From Hydractinia symbiolongicarpus (Eukaryota > Cnidaria > Hydrozoa > Anthoathecata > Hydractiniidae), in assembly GCF_029227915.1 (NCBI RefSeq), contig NC_079883.1, positions 6,262,001 through 6,326,000 of the forward strand: 64,000 nucleotides of DNA. Reading direction: 5' to 3'. This document shows positions 10,976 to 23,421 of the stretch, piece by piece. Each line of letters starts with the position of its first letter. Position 1 is the first letter of the stretch. Position numbers and translations under genes: made by a program. The notes under the pieces are model-generated. The model made no database searches, was not told where the DNA came from, and saw only the letters and a program-made list of their open reading frames with translations.

Positions 10976-13900
10976 TGGTGTTGATTTCTACGACGCGACT
11001 AAACAAAACCGGCGCGACGTCTTTATCTATGAATTTCATCGTGAGCATTTAAAAGCTAGCTGCAAGATAAAATAGCCCGTCGTTCATGTATAAGACCGGT
11101 GTGAAAAGGTGTTTTTTGCGGTAAATTTGGTTACTTTAAAATTCTTATTTTATTTTCAATCCTTTCACAATGTAACTAATACCACTGTTGTTTTGTTTGC
11201 GTATTTTTTCAGCTCGCTTAACCAATTGCTCGAACCGAAGTTTTGAAATAACTGTCGATGACTTGTAGCTACCTCCTAATATAGATTGCGCACCAATAAA
11301 GGCTATCTATAGGGATCCAGCAATGTTTCAGCGCGAATGCTCAAAATAAAGGGAAAAAAAAATTCCCATTATCAACGGGGATATTTAAAACATTTTACAG
11401 GAAACCAGTATCAACAGTACTTTTTGGAGAATGTTAGCACACATCAGAAGTTGAATATTAGCAAACCAATATTTTTTACAATCTGGGACATGAATAAAAT
11501 TGTATACTGTGACAAATGGTGAATGCAGTTTGTGAATTCATATCTCCATCATAGACTCATTTCTTGTTTTGAAATTTGAAAAAGAAAAGGTTGGCGTGAA
11601 TGGTTAGGAAATCTTCAAATCTCTTTGTGTTTAGCTATCAGATCCGCCAACAAAAGGGTTCATTTGTCGTGTCTACCCCAACAAAGTTCTTAACTTTTCG
11701 TCGCTTTCATCACGGAAAATTCTCGTCAGTTAGGAGCGACAAATAATTCAGCCTTACTCTACGTGTATCTTTCTCAACTTTAATTTTTAAGTTATCACAA
11801 GATGCAAGAACACAAAAATAATTTAAAATGAAATTTCATTGATCAACCCAAGTCCAGAATCACTTATTCACCCATAACTTAGAGTCGATTTCTTTGGGGT
11901 CAAGTATGTGAAACAATCTCACGTGGATTGGTGTGATTTCACGTCGCAGCGTAACCAATCAAATTCCAGCATATCTGTTAATAGTGCAATGTAGTTCAGG
12001 TTCAACCTCGTTCTGAGGTCTTTTTTGTCACTTTATTATATTAGAAAGCGAAAAAGGTCGTAAAGAGGAAACTGAGTTGACGTCACAATTTCGCTAATTT
12101 TAGTTTATTAACGGGTAAGATTTTGAGTCTTCCAAACGAGTCTGTTAGAAGAAGTTTCAACCCAACATCACGTTCAGATGGTTAAATAGGCATTTTCAAT
12201 CTTCCAGTGTCAGAATTAGTTCGTAATCCAAGTTATGTTATGACCCAACCGACTCATCCACGTTTTCTTAATTATGTTTTCTTATCATGCCGTCTTATTT
12301 GCAATTTTTAATTAGAAACTTTTGTTTTTAATCTAATTTGTGTTCGTGTAAAGATTTCGGTCACATGAAAGTTCATTATTAATGTTACAATCACGAAACT
12401 AAGAATATCTTTTTTAACAAATCAACTCATTCTTTCCGCTTCTTTAATGTTTGTCATTTTGCTGAGACAGACTTGGTAAATAAGGCGTATTTCAATTTTC
12501 ATTTTCGCGCTATTTTGTAACTGTGTCGCCATCTTTTTCGCCAGCCTCGATTTGGTCAAAGACATTATTTAGCTGCCGTACTTTTTTTTAGTTTAAAATA
12601 TTTTCCAGGAGGATAGAGATTTTACGGACATTCCAGGGCATACACGGTTTTTTATATAAGAACGCTCATCTTCCAGTTTGAAGACTTTAAAATGTTCTTA
12701 AATTATTTTTAATTTTCTCTCCTTTGATCATTCTTGAAGTTTGAAAGAATATTTCAGTACTTATGTTCTTAACATGTTCTAAATTTTGAATCTCTGAAGC
12801 CTTTTTCCTATGAACTTAGTGCTTTTTAGCTTTGTATTTAAGAATAGCTAACCAGTACAATAAATTGTTTCGGACAAAATATATCTAATTTTTTTTTATC
12901 TTAAAAAGAAACCTTTTAGCTACACAAGAATAATGTTTTTTCATTTCAAAATGAATATTCTTAATTTTTGAGCAAAATCAACCTGATATATCCTGACATA
13001 TTCTTATCACGGTTAAGATTGTAAGATCTGAGAGTGCGAACTGGTGTGAAGATCACCCCTAAGGTACGTACAGGCATGAAACCTGAGAAAAGACATTCTT
13101 ACATCAATAATATGATACGAGTTTATATGGTTAACAAAAGAAAAAAAGAATGCAAAGAATTAAAAACCAAGCGTTCATAAAATTTCAAAATGAATATATT
13201 CCTAGCATATTCCTAACTTTTTGTTTAATTTTATTTTGGATATTCTTATACAAAAACGTAAAATGGTTTAAAATTTGGACCATTAAGGTAGTAATCTTAA
13301 ACTGATATTTGTAAGAATCGGACTTAGCTAGACTGCATTGTTCTCGTGAAAACAATTTTTACCTCACTGATCAAAATATTAAACATGTTTGTTTATAAAA
13401 TATTTTAGAACACATGGGAGAAAAACAACAACTTTGCAACGTGTAGCTAATGACGTTTGTTTCACCAGGCCTTCGCGATAAACGAAAAAGAGAATTGTGG
13501 AGAAGTCTGATGTTGTTGTGGGCCTTCGTAATAATCGTTAGCAGTAACTGCACAACGCAGCCAACACAAAACAGCAAATAATCGAGACATTCAAAATAGA
13601 TTGCGAATTGTCGAGTAACCTTTAAAGTTACGAGTAGTATCTGCGAATCGATAATAAGACAATTCTCTGTAACTCGCCAGCGAGTTTATGCCCTGAAATC
13701 ATGAGAACACGTGCTTGTTCCGCATATTTCAGAGAGTTTTAATTTTTATATAAATTTATTTTGAAAGTTTTTAAGCAGCCATATGCAAATGAAAATACTC
13801 GCTTACGCCATACAAGCGCTTGGGTTTCAGGTTTTTCCTAAGTAGCTAAATAATGTTTGAGGCGAGGTCCAAAAAATCAATTGTTTATAATAAAAAAGTG

Positions 13901-14481
13901 TACTTCAACTTTTTTGCGAAAATATTTTCATGTGAGGAAAGGTGAAGCGATATGATGCAAAAAAAAATTATATTTCCTTGCTTATTTTATCAGGTTTTAT
14001 TAATTCGTAAGTCAACCTCGTTACCAGGACACATGATTGAAAGACTTATACATTAAAAATAAAAAATTTCTAAGAGGTGTTTTTTGATCTTTTCAATTAA
14101 AAGGTATTCTTATTAATTTCGATATTAAATTAAAAAAATGCTTTCATGAATTATGTTATTGTGAAAGAGGGTATTAAACGCTATAATGTTTCTTTGATAT
14201 GACGGTAAAAGAAATGTAATTTATTTTGATATAAAGTATTAGAAGGAAATGTAAGATTTTCTCATGCTATTTATTAAACGTATGTATCAATAGAGGTCTA
14301 ATGCGACTCATTATAGGTATTTCCTATCATATTATAAGTAAGAATGCCTTGGGTTGACCTTATTTAAACCAAGCATCCTTGTTCAAACCTTTTTTAAACG
14401 GTTGCGAAATGATCTGTTGATTTTTTTTTTGTTGGTGTACATGAAAATATATTGATGTGGGAATGAGCAACAATAAACAAT

Positions 14482-14516
14482 AAACACCACCACAACAACA
14501 ACAACAACAACAACAA
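14482..14516. repeat. (CAA)n microsatellite
   Basis: A run of CAC and CAA triplets lies in otherwise AT-rich unique sequence. Confidence 0.9.
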
Positions 14517-17500
14517 ATCAGTTTAAGGGAAGGGATGATTCGTGACCAAGAATATCTTTGAAGGGGGATTTGCATTCACATAAGATTAAGGATGCAAATA
14601 AATAGACAAATTTTGGATAACTTTCAATTTTTCGCTGATCTTTTTGAATTTAAATCCGCTGGAGTTAATTTTTGGAAATGTTTCCCGATTGTGTTCAATT
14701 CAAAATTGGATTATAGTTTAAAATTTATCGGATTATTTAGGTGAAAAATACATCTTGAAAAATTTGTAAAGTTTTCGTGTCGCGAATTTGTTTTATATCT
14801 GTGAGTTGTGAAAATACTTTTCTTGATAATCTTTTCAAAAATTTGGATTAGCAGCGAAGGTTTAAATACATTTTATATTGTATAAGTTCTAAAGATTTAA
14901 ATTTTAATTTCTTTTATATCTTAAATTATATTTTTTCTAGCAATTTATTTATCCCTTTTTCTAACAAAATAAATCCGAAAGTCTATTCCGTTTTGGAGGC
15001 ACAGATTTACATTTTCAGCCAATCAGCTTACCATTAAGTTTTGTTAACTTTTTGTGTTGACTGTTTTAAAAAATTTTCACAGATACAATCAAACATTTAA
15101 ATAATCTCTCTTCGATCTTAAACATCTGCATTCGGCTTCCTTCCCCGCACTGTTCATCCAAGACTACCGAAACCAGAAGTTTAGACTTTCATAATTTTAA
15201 CCAATAAAGTAATTTTCGCTTCTATATCCTAAAAGGCTACGCCTTTTTTTGAAAATATAAAATGATTTTTCACTTTTATTATGGACCTAATAAATCAAAA
15301 TTGGATCTTCATTTATGAAAAGCTTTCTCCCAACAAGAAAATAAATAAAGAGTCTGGGTACTTCTGACGTCAATATTACCCAAAAATAATAATGTGTTTT
15401 CTTAGTAAGTTCAGCCCTGGAAATAAAATTACAACAGTTTTTATTCTGCAACTAAATTTATTGGAAAGTTTTTTATTTATATGAGGGGTGGACGCATTTG
15501 ATATTATCAATTATATATTTGATCTTTATCTTTCCCTTGACTGTGCTATACTATACTAACAGATTAAAAAAATTATTTTACAAAAAAACGGGAAAAAAAA
15601 CAGAAACAAATTTATACTAATAGCTGTTGTGCTTTCTGAATCTGAATACCTCTGCGACATGATACGACTGTTCTTCAAATTAACATGAAAGGGAGACTTA
15701 CCGATTGTCATAATTTTTGACAAAACAGCGCTCCAAAAACTTTTTTTAGAAATGAAACACGTACCATAAAAATGGTATAACATTTGCATCAAACAGAAAT
15801 CGAACATATTTTTTAACTTTCATGCCTAAACGATGTTAAATGGATAACAAATATACCAAAACTCTCCACTTTTTCATCTTCAATCCCCAGTCCTTAATTT
15901 TTAGTTCTTGGCGTGTAATAATATATAGATTCCGCCTTGTAGACGATGTACGGTCCTTTTCACCGCTCATGGTTGGCAAAAGAAAACATCTTCAAATTAA
16001 GCACCACCACCCCTTATCCCAAAACTTTGTTAGGTTGGAGTGCATATCCCATTTTGTGAGTCATTCCGTGGTAAGTTCTAAACACTGTTATTTAGTGTAA
16101 AGAAATTTTTTTGTAAGTTGTAAGGTAAAAGAAATAATATTATAAATCAAGATGTGAATTGAATTGAGTATGCTTGAAAAAAATAACTGTGCAATAAAAA
16201 CAAGTTTCAGCTTCCATGTTCGTTTTAAACCAGTATGGTGCCTACTGAACGGTCAATTAGAAAGCTTCCCTAAATTGACATCATCGACTTAGGGGGTATG
16301 TGTGAGGCAGCCTATAGAAACAAACATCTCAACTCATTTTTTTTAGTATTACTGCTTAATATCATCAACTTTGTTTTGTTTATTAAACGGAGGGGAGAGG
16401 AAATGCTGTAAATTAAACATTACAAAATAAATCTTTATTTTCTCTTTCTTTTTAAATTTATTTTTCCTATCAGATGTTTATTTTCTTTTGTTTCTTTATA
16501 AACATCTTGGTACGATAAAAAAAAGTTTAAACTTAAAAAAGTTTTAATAGAACAGCAACGTTGTACTTCTGTTTCCTATTCACAATACGATAAGAAACGA
16601 ATTTCATTGAATTCCACACATGATTACCATCTACTCAGCTAGACTGACTATGTTATTTTATTTATTGTGTTCTATCTCATACAAATTTATTTTTTATAAT
16701 ATTTCTCTGTTCTATAAGCACATATTAAAAATATATTTTTTAAGTTTTTAAAGATAAAAACTATTGTTGAAAACACATCAGGTGACTCTCTTAATCTGCA
16801 ATTTTTAAAACACTCTTTTCAATGACTAACGTATTCGCCCAAATAATAAAAATTACAAGTATATATATATTAATTAAATAATAAACCGACTTTATACAAA
16901 ATGACATTCCTGAGAGCAATTCTAAAAGAATTAAGCTTACTGCTTGAGGTCCTGTATTCTGTATTTCTTTTATTTTGTTTATCTACCATACAATTGTCTC
17001 AGTAGCTAATACCTCATTGTATAAGAAGATATTTTTTAATTAAATTTGATCTACGTTTTTCTTATATTGTAGTAATTAGCTCTTGTATGTTTCACATCTT
17101 GCTTATCCCTCCTACGGTTGTTTTATTTATATGTATTTAAGTTTTTGTTCTATATGTGTTATTAAAAAAGTATTTTTTTTTCTCAATTTAACATGACTTA
17201 TACATTATAAGCAATGTTAAAAACAAAAAACGAAACAGGGAAATTATTTTTTTGCACAACAAATCTTGCTCATAATAATTTTTTTGTTTTAGATTTATTT
17301 CGTTTTTTTCTTCTTCAACTGTAGCATGGAAATCGGCATACTTGATGCAATTGCTTTCCTCTTTAGAGCTTCTAACTGAATTTCCTTTAACGTTATCCAC
17401 AAAACTGCTAAAAAACATTTAGGGAGAGAGACATTTATGTTTAGTAAAAAATACACTAAATTTTTTCAGGTGAGAAATTTTCACACCTTTTCGTGTGAGC

Positions 17501-18236
17501 ATATGTATTGCACATTAAGATTGGCGCCAGTTAAAAATATCTTTAAACCAGGCACTACAGATAAAAATGGTTTTCGATTTTCATGTAGAATTTCCTGTAA
17601 AAAATTCTTGGTGACTAAGAAATTGTACATTTTTTTTAAATCAATTATTGACCCCTTTCCTTGCTTTTAATAATTTACTGAGAGGACACTGTCCAGACTT
17701 TATAGGTATGACCACGAAACAGCAAAAAAAGATGGAAATCTCAATAAAAAATTTATTCAATGTTTAAAGTAAAGAAGATTTTAGTTTTTTTTATAACTAT
17801 TATTATTCCTCTTTTTCATATTTACTCAGGTTCTTACACATCTGTCACAGTTTTTATTTTAAAGATCATATTTGGCCGAGCAAACAAAAATTGTAAAGAA
17901 AAGTTTTTTTTAACTTGAAAAAAATGTATAAACTATTTCAATAGTTACATTTTGTGCTATTCAAAAAATTTTTTAGATAACATCAATACGAGGCTGAAAT
18001 ATAATTCTATAGAAAAGATTAGCCAATCAAAATAAAGTTTAATTGTTTATTTATTTTATTGTTACAGACTGTTAGTTATTATACAAAAGTTGTGTTAGAC
18101 TTATTATTCAGAACTTACATCTCAAAGACGAAGGAGTCGCATGCAAGACAAACTTTTAATACTTTTGAGAAAAAAGTCATCACGTTATTAACTGCGGCAG
18201 CATAGAAATTTCTTTATACATAAATACATATATGCA

Positions 18237-21200
18237 ATGAGTGTAACAGCGGTTTCCGGTCACGGCAAAATTCCACCGAGATTACCTAAGTGTGCGAGGT
18301 AGGAATGATGTTATTTTTACTTCTTTTTCATGTGCCGAAAAACATTTACAGTAAACTGATAGTGAATGATTTGTGTACGATTTTTCACAAGTTTTATATG
18401 CTTGATAAATGTTTTAGATGTCGCAATCATGGTGTAGTTTCAATTTTAAAAGGTCACAAACGATTTTGCCGATGGCGCGATTGCAACTGTCCTGATTGTA
18501 ACTTAATCGCAGAACGCCAGCGTGTTATGGCGGCTCAAGTGGCGTTGAGGCGGCAGCAGGACCAAGAAGAGTACATGCGAGCTGTACAACTTCAACAAAA
18601 AAACGACGGAGGTAATTTCAAGCCAGATGAAGAATTAGCGCCACTTCCTTCTTCAAGTCCGCCCTCAACGATGTTATCAATGTCAAATTGGAATTCTAAT
18701 CATAACAACGAGGTTCAAATGCCGCCAACCCCGCCCTCTTCAGGTTGGTTTAAGTTTTGTTATGTTTTAAACCGTATAACTCTGCGACTAACTTATCTCT
18801 TCAACGACTCGATATTTTCTTTTCATTTGTTGCACGTAATTGTTACAGATTCAAATATAAACTGTTTCTAATTCAAATGGATATCTTCACAAAATAAAAG
18901 AAAAATTGTACTTGTTTTTGTAAATTTTTAAACAGTATTCAACCCATTCAAATGTTATTTGAAACATTTTCAATGTATCGAATTTGACACGTACGCCACG
19001 GCACGTTTTGTTCCGCCCTAAGAGTTGGCTATTCTAAAACTTTTAAAAAAATTAACTTTCCTTGGCATGTTTAAACGAATAACGCTTAAATGTCTGCAAA
19101 AAATTACTATCTCCTAAACCACTTGAATTTGTTGCACAAAAATGTCTCCAGTGAAAGCGCCGTCTATATTTTTAAATACAGTTATCTTTCCAACTTGTTT
19201 TATGAGGTCAAAAGACACTCAGGTAAAACTCACGAGATGGCGAAATAAAGATGCATTCATATTGTTTTTTACGCTCTCGACGTGATAAGTCATTAATTGG
19301 TTGACGTTTTTTAATTTGATAAGTATAACATTTGTATAAGATTAAATCAAATTGTCCCAATGCTTTTTTTCAACGTAAAACAGTAAGATTTAAATAATGT
19401 TATTAACATTTTTAACAGCGCCTTAGTGTCTGCGAGCTTATTCTTTTCAAAACAATATTTAATTGTAACAGATTGCTTAATCAGGGGGTTAGAGATGGAT
19501 TTCTTTTGAATTTCTCGCAGTAACGTTACAGTGGCGGTTTCTTTTTTCTTAAATAGATTGTTATATTGTAATTTTTTCGCAAATCTTTCATTCTAAGCTT
19601 TTTATTGATTTTTCTTTGTTTTCATGTAAACAGACTTCAATCAGTATTTGACATCGCGTTCATTTATTGCAACTGTTCTACATTATTTTAAAATCAGATA
19701 AAAATGACTGCGTTGTCTCGATAAGCCAAACCGAAATTTGACACAGTGATACATTTTTGGCGCAGCGACGCCTTTCTTTGATAATAAGACGCGATAAAAT
19801 GTTTAATTATGATTGCTTTTAGAAAAATTTCCACAACTGTTATCCTATAAAAACATTTATTTTCATGTTTTTTAATATGTACAGTAACATCAATTTAATA
19901 AAATTCACAAAATTACAATAAAGCAACAGAAAAAAAAAATTCATTCGATCGCCACCTTTGTTTCCAGACCTTCAACAGTACCATTTGATTATGAAATGTT
20001 TACAATCCAGCCCTTTTTAGAATTTTCTGGCTGTGAACAAACTGAACACATTTTTAGAACGGCTTGCTTCTTTCTTTAAACACATGCTTCGTTTTCAAAA
20101 CGAGGCTGTATGTTCTTGTTACAACGAATCTCTTTGCAAAGTTTTTTTTGTTCATACGAAAATACGAATTAAAGAAAGGAAAAAATCTTAAGAAAAGAAA
20201 TAAAAAATTGAAATTGTTTTATTTTAGAATTATTACTTTCTGTTCTTTCTTTCTATTTTTTGTTATTGTTTGTTATTTTTATTTTACTAGTTAGTGATTC
20301 TTTTGTTTCAATTATATATTTTTTTATTTACCGCGTTTTTCTTTCTCTCTTTGTTCTTTCCTTCACATGTATTTTTTTAAACAAACGTGCTTACTTTTTC
20401 AAACTGAATCTTTTTTCACGATATGTATTCTTTTATAAAATGTGACCATATGATTATTTGTTTGTCTTGTTAGAAATCTTTATTTCATAAAAAATGCTTC
20501 TGGCTGTTGTTGCGATTTCTTCTTCTATCTTCACCAAACAATTTACTTTTGTCATCAACAAATGCAATATGCCAAGCGTTGTGTGGTTTTTATTTAGACA
20601 CTCGTTCAGCTTCAGACTCTTCCCTAAAGAAAGAATACGACGAAAATTCAGAGGATGACGAGAATATGTCCGCCCGCGAATTTCCGTCGCCCGTAGAATT
20701 AAAACATGAGAGTTCAGAAATTACGGAACCGAAAAACAATGAAAGGACATCTCCACCTCCAGCATCAAGAACACCAAAACGAAAATCTCCATGTCCAGAA
20801 AGCGAACCCAACGTAGGTGCTGTAACTAAGCAACCAAACCCGTCCATGACGCCGCCATTGTCTGATCCTCCGTCAAAAATGGCGCGTACGGACGACACCT
20901 TTCGTCAAAGGCAAGATCAACAAAGATATTTAGAACTGTTAATTCGCTTGTATCCAGAGCAAAAGCGAAGTGTGTTAGAAATGATTTTAAAAGGTTGTAA
21001 CAATGACATAGTGCAAGCTATTGAATGTGTGCTACCTAGCCATGAACGTGCAATCCAGCAACTATCAAACCTGCCCGGACAAAGCTTTGATTTACCTATA
21101 TCAAAACAGAATGATGTGACATCAAGAAGCTTTCCGCTACAACCAGCTGAGAAAACACCGACGATTGGTTCCGCTTTTATTCCATTTTCTACTCAAAGTC

Positions 21201-21562
21201 ACGCTATACAGCCGGTACACTCGTTTTCAGCTGGATCAGCTACGTGCCCACCAGGATGTACCTGTCAGCAAAAATGCGAGTGTTCAGATTGTTTGAGCGG
21301 TAAAATAGTTCACAATGTACATCATAGCATAGCGCATTCACCAAAGCATACACAAATTCGCCCACATCTAAGTCATATCGTTCCGCAATCCGCTATGAAG
21401 ATGTCTCCACAAACTACCCACCGGATGGTTCCGTATGTACCGGTGTCTTCCCACGTTCCGTCACCCATATCGGAACCGGTTAAGATTTGTGCCGGTTGTG
21501 GAGGAAAGATGAAATTAGAGGACCAGAGATGTCCTAACTGTGAACCGGAACAAAAATCTTAA
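18237..21562 (+). CDS. DMRT transcription factor (DM + DMA domains)
   Basis: Exons 18237-18298, 18418-18743 and 20598-21562 join in phases 2 and 1, giving 450 aa. Intron 1 (119 bp) splits the DM domain between Arg21 and Cys22. The DM zinc module spans about residues 18-68, with ligands Cys19, Cys22, His25, His34, Cys38, Cys43, Cys45 and Cys48, followed by the [17 protein letters not shown] recognition helix. A Ser/Pro-rich linker leads to a DMA domain at about residues 238-276 ([20 protein letters not shown], then [11 protein letters not shown]). DM plus DMA marks the DMRTA (DMRT3/4/5-like) class: nuclear DNA-binding regulators of sex and neural patterning in other animals. The C-terminus carries a Cys cluster ([16 protein letters not shown]) and a zinc-ribbon-like CAGCG...CPNC, unusual for the family. 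The exact orthologue is not assigned. Confidence 0.93.
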
Positions 21563-22470
21563 TAAAACGTCTAACTACTGTAAATAACTACGCACAAAAT
21601 ATCTTATATTGTAAATATTTTCCATAGTTTTATTATATAGATAAGCAAAGTAAATTTATTCTTTATAATCTCCGTAATATGAAACAGTTACATCTATTTA
21701 ACACGCACGTATATCTCCATCTTAATGTGTACAAAATCTCCATTGTACATCAAACTATTATTTGTTATAAAAGTGTTATATATAGTATGTACAATGATTG
21801 TCGTATACCGTTCTATTTGTCATGAACTGTATCTATTTAAAATGTTTATTTTATTATCTTGTCGTGTATTACCTCGTTCCCAGGCCTTTTGTTGTGTTAG
21901 GCGAGAGAAATTGCAGAAAACTTAAATAACGGTTACGTACCTAGGATTTTTAATTGTTAGTTCCGTCATTATGTTGTTTTTTGTTGTTTTGTTAACATGA
22001 CATTTATTCAAAAACATGACATGACTTTCTTTACCGATGAGGAGTTGGTACTAATTTGGTTTTTTTTTTCTACACAGTTAGATTACTGCTTGTTTCTAAC
22101 TTGTCAAATAACGATAGCTTTCACTTCCTGACTCTAACTGGGCATTAGGCGATGATGGCCTCGTCTGCAAACCACCATATCTTGCCAGTCTCGTCTGCTA
22201 GCTGTATCAAAACGTCTCAATAATGGTCATACGCTCCTACATTTTGTTGCTTTTTATGTACAATTTTAACAGTCTGTTTTTTCTTTTTGTACAACCACGT
22301 TCTGGGGACAGTTCGCTGTAACAATACACATAATATGAAGTCAAGTAAAATATCTTATTTATTTACCTTGAATTTGTTAAATATTTCGTTACTAAAAGTT
22401 AAACTTACTTCATTGCCAAAATTTCATTTCCCTTACAAGAATGTAGGCTCCTTGTCTTTCTTCTACAACT
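21563..22470. other. DMRT 3' UTR and intergenic sequence
   Basis: The sequence is AT-rich with several TGTAAATA/TATATAG motifs just after the stop, probably 3' UTR. At about 21871 there is a copy of the dispersed CCTCGTTCCCAGG motif. I see no gene. Confidence 0.5.
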
Positions 22471-22670
22471 TAAAGCTTTAGCAACGACAAAACGCTAGCC
22501 ATCAATGACGTAAAGCATTAGCGACGGCGAAACCCTGGCCATCAATGACGTAAAGCATCGGCGACAACAAAACGCCGATCATTAATGACGTAAAGCATCA
22601 ACGACGACAAAACGCCGGCCATTAATATCGTAAAACATAGGCGACGACAAAAATTTTATTATTATTGACG
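22471..22670. repeat. 40-bp minisatellite, five units
   Basis: Five exact-length 40-bp units start at 22471, 22511, 22551, 22591 and 22631. Each contains AAAGCAT...CGACGACAAAACGCCGGCC, and the first four end with ATCAATGACG or a close variant. The last unit is degraded. Confidence 0.95.
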
Positions 22671-23421
22671 AAGAACACTGGTTTTTAACAACGGACACAT
22701 GGTAAATGACACATGGTAAATGGCCGAAAAACAAGCAAGGTTGCAAGAAGTCTGCACAGCACTTCCGATGTGACATTTGGATTTCTCGGTGTAAATCTAA
22801 TTTACGAGCCAAAGCTATTTATGAAACAAGGGAGGCTAGAATCTTGTTTAAGTTTTTGCATTCTGCAACGAGTAGCAAAACTAAGAATAGTAGGTAGCCT
22901 TTTTTAAACTTTGATAACGAAGTTGTTCTTGAAATTTGTTAACAAAGTTGTTAACGTAAACTTTTAGTCATTGACCTTAACTTTCATTGTCTTTTGCAAC
23001 CTTGGTCCCAGGCGTGCGATGCGTTTCTTACTCGTTTCATAAAAAGATATGTCAGTTTGAAGAGGTTCTTAAGTGACTTTTTATTTACACATCAAGGTTA
23101 CATCGCTGTTGCTGTTGTGAAGTTCATAGTAAACGAATACTTTCGTGACAAAACTTTTAAACATTTGAATCGAGTTTTAAAAGATTCAAATTACAAGATT
23201 TTTTCTGCAAAAAACGTTAGTATATAATGCCAGCTCTCACGAGTTCGTACTCGTTGTGTAACGTTGGAAAATGTCATAAAATATGCACTCAAAATTAACT
23301 TTATTGTCAAAATAAAACTTTCTACGTTAAACTTTAATAATCTTTATTGAATGTTGGCACATGTAAGATAAAAACGAAATAATTCCAAGAAAGTACGATA
23401 TTTTCAAGCAAGTACAATATA

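Larger units (their letters stand above)
9946..18236. other. Long gene-poor, AT-rich interval
   Basis: I see no supported host gene here, only short frames without domain content. A CAA microsatellite and a decayed element ORF are listed separately. Copies of a CCTCGTTACCAGG-like motif occur at about 12003 and 14015. The part just before 18237 should contain the DMRT promoter. Confidence 0.5.

Noticed and set aside
17188-17418. 76-codon minus-strand frame with IKYADFHA, resembling a receptor tail motif
   Set aside because: No partner exon or domain found, and the tyrosine motif lacks the final aliphatic residue; insufficient support.
22471-22670. Possible CRISPR-like spaced repeats here and in the 22-bp and 24-bp arrays
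   Set aside because: The units are contiguous tandem repeats without unique spacers, in a eukaryotic genome with introns.
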